Assembly: GCA_023142995.1 (NCBI GenBank)
Contig: JAGLIM010000005.1
Coordinates: forward strand, 1 to 40,778
Direction: 5' to 3'
Source: Minisyncoccota bacterium
Lineage (GTDB): Bacteria > Patescibacteriota > Minisyncoccia > JAHIHE01 > JAGLIN01
DNA: 40,778 nucleotides
Shown here: positions 34,216-40,778 of the stretch, piece by piece
How positions within the stretch are numbered: position 1 is the stretch's first letter
Layout of the letters: each line of letters opens with the position of its first letter
The notes under the pieces: model-generated
Databases searched by the model: none
Told to the model about the DNA's origin: nothing
What the model saw: the letters and a program-made list of their open reading frames with translations, nothing else
Position numbers and translations under genes: made by a program

Positions 34216-34301
34216 TTCTCCATAAAGTCGAAGAATATTTATAATATTATATTATTGTATTCCGACATCGTACTCAAATATTGTTCGACCTTGTGGAGAA
34301 C
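34216..34301. repeat. Two half palindromes in everted order
   Basis: The right half (TTCTCCATAAAGTCGAAGAATATT-type, 34216-34239) precedes a left half (AATATTGTTCGACCTTGTGG, 34277-34301), separated by 37 AT-rich bases. The order is the reverse of a normal copy, as if a circle or tandem pair had been opened at the loop. The 34281 open frame runs through this, so its upstream part is not coding. Confidence 0.75.
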
Positions 34302-34337
34302 TATATTAAATTAACAAAACAAACTAATTTTATAAAT

Positions 34338-36296
34338 ATGAAAAAAACAAAATTACTGGGACTTTTAATAATTGTTTTAGGATTGTTCTTTGCGAAAAAC
34401 CAAGAATTATTACATGCTTTTAGTCTTGTAACTGTCTGCCAAATGCCACTGACAACTTTCTCAGATGGCAATCCAACTTTTGATGTTTCCTTTCCTCCTG
34501 GAGGTGGAACGACTTGTCTTACAATTGCGGATTGTCCCAAGGTTTTACTTCCAGCTAATGGAACTGTTTATAGTGTAAAGGTTGATATGGAGCTTACTGA
34601 CCCAACTTCAGAGATTGGAACGCCATATATCTGGATTCCAAATTCAGGCAGTAATACTTTAGTACAACTTAGAACCTCGGACGGAACTATGGTAAAATTA
34701 TATCAAAATAGCATAGATGGATTTCCAGCTTCTGCTTTTAACAACCCTTCTAGAATTACTGTAATGCCAGGAGGAGATACTTATGTCGCTAATAGAGGAA
34801 ATCAATATACAACTCGCTTAACACCAAATCCAGCACCTTCAGAAGAATATAGTTATGGAGGACAACTAGATATGGGGGCTGGAGAAACTCTTGTCAGAGC
34901 CGCTACTTTTGACAAAGATGGAAATATCTGGACAGGCACTTGCAATTCAGCATCAGGTCTTGACAAAATTAAAGTGTTTTGCGGTAATATTAGCTCTTGT
35001 GGCATCTTTCCTATTGGAACAGAATTAGCTTCTCTTTCAAATGGAATATGCAATTATGGAATGATTGGAGATGGTTATGGTTTTGTCTGGGGAGTAGGAA
35101 ACAGTACATTAGTAAGTTATAGCTACGCTGCTGGAGTAATCACACAAGTAGACAGTCACGCTGTTGCAAATTCTTATGGTCTTGGAATTGACAATGACGC
35201 AAATATTTGGGTTGCAAGATGGAAAGTTAATGGTAGCGCTTTTAAAATTGTGAGAGATACAACAGGAAATGTTATTAGTAGTATAGATTATCCTTCTGGT
35301 GTAACTGGTGGAGGAAGGGGAATCGCTGGAGATAGGGACAATAATAATTGGTTGGTAATTGATGATGACACTGTAGCCTGGACGACAAATCCATCTCGAG
35401 TTATAAAATACAGCAGTGCTGGAACTGTTATCGGAAACTTCGTAACAGGAACAGGAGCTACTGGAGCAGCAATTGACTTTGATAACAATGTCTGGGTGGT
35501 AAATTATGGCGGAGATGGTCCGAATTTTATAGATCCTAATCTTCCAGATGCTACATGTTATAATCAAGCTAATGATGGTATGGTTTATAATGGGGGCACT
35601 GTAACAAAACTTCAATCAGATGGAACCGTAATTGCAACATATCCTACTTGTGGTAATAATCCCTATAACTATTCTGATATGACAGGACTGCGAACAGTAC
35701 CTAAGTCTATAGTAATTGGTGGAGCAACTGTTCCTATTTCTGCTGGAGGAACTTTTGATATATGCACAGATGGAACTGGAACTTGTACTGACGGAACAAA
35801 TTGCGTGACAATTACTACTTTTTTATCAACTTGCTCTCCAGACGCGTCTGGAGATTGTGAAGTTCCTCTTGAAATCTTTTCTATGCAAATTGGCGATTAT
35901 ACTTTGAAAAATTTGGAAATAATATATGGAAAACAAACACCCGTAACAACTGGTGGTATTATACCATGCGGAAGAGCTTGGGACGATCCAGCAACTGCAT
36001 GGGATGATAGACAATCTTGTGATTTTTGTTATATAATGATGCTCTTAAATCAAATAACTAATTTTTTAATCAAAATTGCAGGAATAATAGCTGTTTTAGC
36101 AATAATTGTAACAGGATTCTTATTTATAACTTCCGCTGGAAACTCTGAAAGAAAAAATAACGCAAAAACCACACTTAAATGGGTCATACTTGGATTTTTA
36201 ATAATATTCTTATCTTGGTTACTTATTGATTTTCTTTTAAGCGCATGGGGATATTTAGATCCACTTGGAGGAAAATGGGATGTTGTTTGTGATTGA
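34338..36296 (+). CDS. Beta-propeller surface protein with C-terminal type-2 T4SS-pilin domain
   Basis: A 652-residue exported protein. I start it at ATG 34338 (MKKTKLLGLLIIVLGLFFA, signal peptide) rather than 34281, because the upstream frame is repeat sequence. Residues about 80-420 hold a beta-propeller like NHL/virginiamycin-B-lyase proteins, with recurring blades such as GSNTLVQLRTSDG, ATFDKDGNIWTGT, GIDNDANIWVARW and AIDFDNNVWVVNYGG. After a Cys-containing beta domain comes IPCGRAWDDPATAWDDRQSCDFC, then two membrane helices and the GYLDPLGGKWDVVCD end. That tail is homologous by eye to the whole small protein at 32706. Likely a propeller-type binding head on a pilin-like anchor; its ligand is unknown. 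Confidence 0.85.
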   Translation: MKKTKLLGLLIIVLGLFFAKNQELLHAFSLVTVCQMPLTTFSDGNPTFDVSFPPGGGTTCLTIADCPKVLLPANGTVYSVKVDMELTDPTSEIGTPYIWIPNSGSNTLVQLRTSDGTMVKLYQNSIDGFPASAFNNPSRITVMPGGDTYVANRGNQYTTRLTPNPAPSEEYSYGGQLDMGAGETLVRAATFDKDGNIWTGTCNSASGLDKIKVFCGNISSCGIFPIGTELASLSNGICNYGMIGDGYGFVWGVGNSTLVSYSYAAGVITQVDSHAVANSYGLGIDNDANIWVARWKVNGSAFKIVRDTTGNVISSIDYPSGVTGGGRGIAGDRDNNNWLVIDDDTVAWTTNPSRVIKYSSAGTVIGNFVTGTGATGAAIDFDNNVWVVNYGGDGPNFIDPNLPDATCYNQANDGMVYNGGTVTKLQSDGTVIATYPTCGNNPYNYSDMTGLRTVPKSIVIGGATVPISAGGTFDICTDGTGTCTDGTNCVTITTFLSTCSPDASGDCEVPLEIFSMQIGDYTLKNLEIIYGKQTPVTTGGIIPCGRAWDDPATAWDDRQSCDFCYIMMLLNQITNFLIKIAGIIAVLAIIVTGFLFITSAGNSERKNNAKTTLKWVILGFLIIFLSWLLIDFLLSAWGYLDPLGGKWDVVCD

Positions 36297-36374
36297 TCTA
36301 GTTGTTTTGAAATTATTAGTTGTTTCTAATAAATTGAGTTATACAAGTTACATCATTTCTGATGTTGTCCGAGT

Positions 36375-36412
36375 CTGGACAATTATGGTAGTCCATTGAC
36401 AGAATTGTCCAG
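36375..36412. repeat. 10-bp inverted repeat
   Basis: CTGGACAATT (36375-36384) and AATTGTCCAG (36403-36412). The flanking word TTTCTGATGTTGT recurs at about 40733, beyond the last gene, and may be a worn relic of the 63-bp palindrome. Confidence 0.5.
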
Positions 36413-36517
36413 GTTAATGATATTGGGAGTATTTGAATAATAATATCGGCAAGATATTGAAATAAATTTAAAAAAACTAATTCCAAAATCAATAAACATC
36501 ACCAAAACAAAATTTAT

Positions 36518-36941
36518 ATGGCAAAACAAAAAGCAAAAAAAAATAGCTATTTATATTGATAGCAGTAATTTGTATTATAAATTACGAGATTTAGAATTGC
36601 CAAATATTACTTACTTCCATTATGGTGATTTTGCGAAATGGTTGGCACATAGCAATAAAATTACGGCAAAGAGGTATTATGTTGGAGTGGTGCGAGCAAA
36701 AGAAAATAATAAAAAAGGGCAGAAACTTCAAAGAAACCAAGTAAGACTCTTTAATTGGACTCCTTACGAAAGTGAGGGTGAAGTTTCACAGGACTAATGA
36801 AATTCATTAGTCCCGTGATATTTCAACCTTGCTTTCGCAAGGACTCCGATTATTCATTCATCTTTACATCGCCCAAAGACGGCGATTATCATCTCATCAG
36901 ATACTGATTTAGTTCCCGCTATTGAAAAAATAAAAAACTAA
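36518..36941 (+). pseudogene. NYN-domain (LabA/DUF88-like) gene, frameshifted and internally disrupted
   Basis: The start ATGGCAAAACAAAAAGC runs into a stretch of nine A. One base fewer would continue as IAIYIDSSNLYYKLRD, the first catalytic-Asp strand of NYN/PIN-like nucleases. The frame then reads through RYYVGVVRAKENNKKGQKLQRNQVRLF and stops at 36797. After about 65 bases containing a perfect hairpin (GGACTAATGAA/TTCATTAGTCC, 36791-36813), a different frame encodes KTAIIISSDTDLVPAIEKIKN, the second catalytic-Asp motif of the family, and ends at 36941. The middle of the domain is missing. Either the gene is dead, or the A-run is a slippage or sequencing error; the internal loss argues for decay. 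Confidence 0.8.
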
Positions 36942-36952
36942 TCTTAACTAAT

Positions 36953-39900
36953 ATGCAAATCTCAAAAACAAAACTATTCCTCCATCTTTTTATCTCAAGT
37001 TTCTTTTTGTTTGGGTTAACTGGGATAACTAATGCTGCTGATATTTGGGTAACAGTTCCCGTAACCGCTACAACAATAAATTCTGCGATTGTTTCGGCGC
37101 TACCGGGGGATTGTGTGATAATTCCTGATGGGACATACAGCGCAATAGGACAAATAAAAGTTCCTGCTAGTATTGACGGAACAGGCGTAAGTCCGATAAC
37201 ATTAAAATCCGCAACACCCGGAGGCGTAACCTTTACGGGTAATTGCGCATCTCCGCTTATATTCATTCAAGGAGATTGGTGGGTTATTAGAGATTTTAAA
37301 TTTGTGGATGTTTCAGAGGTTGGAGATGCAAGTACATATGGAATAGCTCTGACAAATGTTAATAATACAAAAATAACAAATAATTATTTTCAGAGATTTG
37401 GCGATTTGGTAAATGTAGGCAGACAAAATTGGCCGATTTGGGTTGGTAAGAATGGTAATACGAACGGTATTAGAATTTATCACAATACATTTATTGATAA
37501 CGAAGCGATGAATATTCATGTAAGCGCCAAACTTGGAGCAATTGGATTAAATACACAGATAGATCATAATTTTTTCAAAAATACTTTTGATGATAATTCC
37601 AATGCTATGATGATTGGTTCTGGCGACTCTATTATAAATGAGAGTATGGATCTTTATACTATTGTTGAATATAATATTTTTGAAAATATGTATGGTGATG
37701 AACCAATATCAAATAAGAGTTCAAGCAATAATTATCGTTATAATGTCTTTAAGGAATCAGGGGGTCAGAGTAACAGAGGTCTGGTTTTGCGTGGCGGTGA
37801 TGATTGCACAGTAGACGGTAATTATTTCTTTGATGTTGAAAAAAATAGTATTAGAATACATGGAACAGGACATAAAATAATCAATAACTATTTTGAAAAT
37901 CCCGCTCATAACGCAATTTTGTTAGCAGAGGGAGGGATAGCGTATGCAAATGTTTCTGATATTCTTATCGCCAACAATACAATAGTTAATGCTCCGCTTA
38001 GAGGAATTTATATTGGCTGGTGGCCAGGTGGAAATATAAAACCAAATAATTTAACATTCAAAAATAATATAATAAAATCATCAACAGGAGCATTAGTTAG
38101 AGACGAAGGTCATACAGGAACATTTATATGGGAAAACAATTTACACTATGCTACGGGCGGAGCTACTTATTGGCAAAACGCAGGAGGAGTTCCTGAACCG
38201 ACAGGCATAGCCCATGCAGATCCAAATTTTACATTTGGATATGGCATCCAAAGACTGCAATCAACAAGCAATAACGCTATTCAAAAAGGAACTCCAGTCG
38301 TGGGTATAACAGACGATATAGACGGACATTTAAGAGATGCTACTAATCCAGATATTGGGTGTGATGAGTATTCTGGTTCTGCTCCGATAAGAAGACCGAT
38401 AACAGAAAATGAGGTTGGAGTCAGTTGGCTTATGGCAACTTTGCCTACTTGCGATTACTACATCAAAAACGGCGGAAACGACACCACAGGCGATGGGTCA
38501 ATAGGCAATCCTTGGGCAACGATTACAAAGGTAAACACACAAAACTTCGCAGACAATGATGTGATTTGTTTTGAAAGGGGCAGTACTTTTACCGATGCCA
38601 CGCTTACTCTTAACAGCACATCTGCCGGACGAAGTGGAATTGTTGTTCAGGATTATGGGGTGGGGAGTAAACCATGGATTAATGGAAATTCAGTTCAGCC
38701 AATTCTTATTAATCATGCCTTGATTGATTTGACATTGAGAAATATAGATATAAGTGGTTCTGATACTGCTGGAAATAGATGTAAAATTAATTATGTAGAT
38801 GGAATTGTAATAGACGGAATTGATTATGATGGACACAAGGGTTCATCATCCTACATAAGATCAAACGCCATGGCAGTATCTCGTGTTGATGGAGATATTG
38901 AAATTAAAAATTGTACATTGCAAAATGCAATAAAAGATACTTTTCTTAATTCAATAACTGCATGGGGATCAAATGACGCTCACGGAATTGTAATGTATTA
39001 TGCGGGCGATGCAAATGTTAAATCTTCTGGCACGGTAAATATTCATAATAACACAATTTTTAATATATATGCGGATTGTATGCAACTAGCAGGAATGAAT
39101 ACAACTGTGAATGTACACGATAATACTTTGTATAATTTTGGCGAGAATGCGATTGATATGAAACATTCAAAATATATAGATTTTTATAGAAATGATGTAT
39201 CGCATAATGATTTTGGTGTTGCTGGAGGTGGAGGAGGGAAAGGTTCTTCAATGGTTACATCTGGACTGTCTGCAAATTGGACAACATTTAAAGCTAGTAA
39301 TAATATTGTGCGAGATAATTATTTTCACGATACAAAATTTATGGGTATTGCTACACCTGGAACTGACGCTATTATTAAAAATAATTATATAAAAGATTGC
39401 TTTCTTGGTTTATATATAACATCGTCAGGTGCGCAAGCGTATAATAATGTATTTAATTTGACCACAGATGCAACTACCGACCCTTTGTATTCTGGAAGTT
39501 ATAATGGGACTCAGCTATCTGGAATACGTGTTTACCATGGATATGCAAGCAATAGTAAGATATATAACAACACATTATATCTCTCGTCGGGAGATTATCT
39601 GTATGGTATTGCTGTTCAAGCAAACACAAATTCGACAGGACATATAATTAAAAACAATATAATACGCATGGCAAATAATTCTGCTTCTGTTTATCCATTG
39701 TATATAGAAGACTACGACAATTCAGGAAATTTACCAACAGTCCAAAACAATCTATTATACGGCACGCATTCCAATAGAGTAAGAATTGAAGAAACACCAG
39801 GAAGTTGGAAAACATACAATTCCTCAGATCAAGCATTATGGATAGCCGCCGGTCACACAAATGCTCTTTTCACAGATCCTCTCTTTACTAACCCAGCCAT

Positions 39901-40717
39901 AGGTGATTTAACCCTCCAAACAACCTCCCCAGCCATAGACACTGGCGCAGATCTCGGCGCTCCATATAACGAAGGACTAAATATATTATCTACTTGGCCA
40001 AACGGTGTTTTTACATTAGATCAAGGTAGTTACGGCACAGGATGGGAAATAGGAGCTTATGTTGATGCTAATGTTCCTATTCCTACCTGCGCTTCTCTCG
40101 GAGGCACCTGTTGCGCTCCACTCCAAATCTGTTCAGGAGGATCCGCAGTAACCTCATTATGTGGTAATGTCTGTTGTGTCGGAGGAACTTGTACAAATGT
40201 AGCTGCTACTAATACTTGTCAGAATCAAGGATATCAATGTTGCGCTTCTTGTCAATCAGGACCTCATTTTGAATATAACGGTAATTGTTCTGGGCAAGTA
40301 TGTTGCGCAGTTTGTTCTTCACCTCCAACTCCACCACCTCCAACTTGCCAGAACCAAGGACATAAATGCTGTTTTTCTTGCCACACAGGACCTCATCCAA
40401 TATATGATGGTGATTGTCTTGGCGGACGAATATGTTGTGATACTTGTCCTCCTCCCCCAAAAGTTAGTATGAAAAACTTTATCTCAGTATTAAATTTTTC
40501 TAATCTCGTTGAAAACTTCTTAATTTGGACATTATCTATTATTGGTTCTTTATCTCTTTTGATAATTGTTGTCGGAGGAGTGATGTATATGGGTTCCACT
40601 GGAGATGAACAAAGGATTATTACAGCCAAGAGAACTGTTATTTATGCTACAATAGGACTAGGACTAATTCTTAGCGCTTATGCTGTGATTATGGTGTTGG
40701 GAAAAGTGTTAAATTAA
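36953..40717 (+). CDS. Giant surface protein: PL6-like polysaccharide lyase, second beta-helix, Cys-rich repeats, C-terminal T4SS-pilin domain
   Basis: A 1254-residue exported protein, the largest in the window. A signal peptide (1-28) is followed by a parallel beta-helix (about 30-470) that reads like family PL6 (chondroitinase B/alginate lyase). In particular, DEPISNKSSSNNYRYNVF and GLVLRGGDDCTVDGNYFF match the catalytic Lys (K255) and Arg (R280) regions, and E250 fits the calcium-binding Glu. The usual His after Arg is Gly. A second helix (about 446-1030) begins YYIKNGGNDTTGDGSIGNPWATI. Next are two ~33-residue Cys repeats (CQNQGYQCCASC..., CQNQGHKCCFSC...) separated by SSPPTPPPPT. The last ~76 residues are the VLN-type pilin hairpin (TGDEQRIITAKRTVIY). 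Enzyme activity is inferred. Confidence 0.85.
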   Translation: MQISKTKLFLHLFISSFFLFGLTGITNAADIWVTVPVTATTINSAIVSALPGDCVIIPDGTYSAIGQIKVPASIDGTGVSPITLKSATPGGVTFTGNCASPLIFIQGDWWVIRDFKFVDVSEVGDASTYGIALTNVNNTKITNNYFQRFGDLVNVGRQNWPIWVGKNGNTNGIRIYHNTFIDNEAMNIHVSAKLGAIGLNTQIDHNFFKNTFDDNSNAMMIGSGDSIINESMDLYTIVEYNIFENMYGDEPISNKSSSNNYRYNVFKESGGQSNRGLVLRGGDDCTVDGNYFFDVEKNSIRIHGTGHKIINNYFENPAHNAILLAEGGIAYANVSDILIANNTIVNAPLRGIYIGWWPGGNIKPNNLTFKNNIIKSSTGALVRDEGHTGTFIWENNLHYATGGATYWQNAGGVPEPTGIAHADPNFTFGYGIQRLQSTSNNAIQKGTPVVGITDDIDGHLRDATNPDIGCDEYSGSAPIRRPITENEVGVSWLMATLPTCDYYIKNGGNDTTGDGSIGNPWATITKVNTQNFADNDVICFERGSTFTDATLTLNSTSAGRSGIVVQDYGVGSKPWINGNSVQPILINHALIDLTLRNIDISGSDTAGNRCKINYVDGIVIDGIDYDGHKGSSSYIRSNAMAVSRVDGDIEIKNCTLQNAIKDTFLNSITAWGSNDAHGIVMYYAGDANVKSSGTVNIHNNTIFNIYADCMQLAGMNTTVNVHDNTLYNFGENAIDMKHSKYIDFYRNDVSHNDFGVAGGGGGKGSSMVTSGLSANWTTFKASNNIVRDNYFHDTKFMGIATPGTDAIIKNNYIKDCFLGLYITSSGAQAYNNVFNLTTDATTDPLYSGSYNGTQLSGIRVYHGYASNSKIYNNTLYLSSGDYLYGIAVQANTNSTGHIIKNNIIRMANNSASVYPLYIEDYDNSGNLPTVQNNLLYGTHSNRVRIEETPGSWKTYNSSDQALWIAAGHTNALFTDPLFTNPAIGDLTLQTTSPAIDTGADLGAPYNEGLNILSTWPNGVFTLDQGSYGTGWEIGAYVDANVPIPTCASLGGTCCAPLQICSGGSAVTSLCGNVCCVGGTCTNVAATNTCQNQGYQCCASCQSGPHFEYNGNCSGQVCCAVCSSPPTPPPPTCQNQGHKCCFSCHTGPHPIYDGDCLGGRICCDTCPPPPKVSMKNFISVLNFSNLVENFLIWTLSIIGSLSLLIIVVGGVMYMGSTGDEQRIITAKRTVIYATIGLGLILSAYAVIMVLGKVLN

Positions 40718-40778
40718 TTAGATAAATAACATTTCTGATGTTGTTCGATTTTTGCTGATTAGCTTTGGGATATTTATG
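40718..40778. other. Window end: short intergenic sequence
   Basis: Contains TTTCTGATGTTGTTCGA, a worn copy of the palindrome arm also seen near 36355. A terminal ATG at 40776 could open the next gene, but nothing can be said about it. Confidence 0.4.

Noticed and set aside
34281-34337. Upstream extension of the propeller protein (MFDLVENYIKL...)
   Set aside because: Encoded by a half copy of the 63-bp palindrome. A proper signal peptide begins at the ATG at 34338.
36294-36333. TGA as a sense codon (alternative code)
   Set aside because: The homologous tail at 32706 ends with TAG at the equivalent place and the TGA of the propeller gene follows the conserved VVCD, so a standard stop is sufficient. 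No conserved domain needs read-through of TGA.

Overview
This AT-rich window is bacterial. Several genes have TATAAT-type -10 boxes 25-40 bases before the start codon, others have good GGAGG ribosome sites, and there are hairpin-plus-T-run terminators. Five proteins carry the two-helix type IV secretion (T4SS) pilin domain that is common in Patescibacteria (CPR), so a Parcubacteria-like organism is my best guess. This is moderate confidence, because no rRNA, tRNA or ribosomal protein gene is present to test it.

Layout. 1-5.2 kb: Fe/Mn superoxide dismutase and HypC, a secreted subtilisin-like protease with PKD domains, and a small putative lipoprotein. 5.3-6.7 kb: a DUF2330-like membrane protein. 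6.7-9.65 kb: about 3 kb without a credible gene, packed with nested repeats. Six parS-like ParB sites lie between 7.0 and 10.3 kb and two adjacent DnaA-like boxes lie near 8.05 kb, so this may be the chromosome origin/centromere region. 9.65-13 kb: an O-antigen-ligase/polymerase-type membrane protein and a dGTPase, both on the minus strand. From 13.6 kb on almost everything is on the plus strand: UPF0182, (NAD kinase, minus), a lone PorB, an MFS transporter, an SPFH protein, RecJ, a DUF559 gene in a 45-bp inverted-repeat cassette, ComM/YifB, a 75-aa membrane protein, and FtsH.

28.3-40.7 kb is the most interesting part. Five proteins end in, or consist of, a T4SS-pilin-type membrane hairpin. 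Three have it fused to a large exported ectodomain: an Ig-like plus cysteine-rich domain, a beta-propeller, and a double beta-helix. The first helix of the last one looks like a PL6 polysaccharide lyase with its catalytic Lys and Arg kept. A possible VirB8-like/NTF2-fold protein, a small bitopic protein, a DUF3267 metalloprotease and a broken NYN-domain gene lie among them. I read the locus as a modular surface-protein system displayed on a pilin-like anchor. That function is inferred.

Across the window at least ten full and several half copies of a ~63-bp, AATATT-ended, imperfect palindrome occupy intergenic gaps. The arms differ from each other at the same positions in nearly every copy, so the element has a direction. 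Repeat strands below use '+' when the arm containing CTTGTGG (or CTTGCTCC) comes first.
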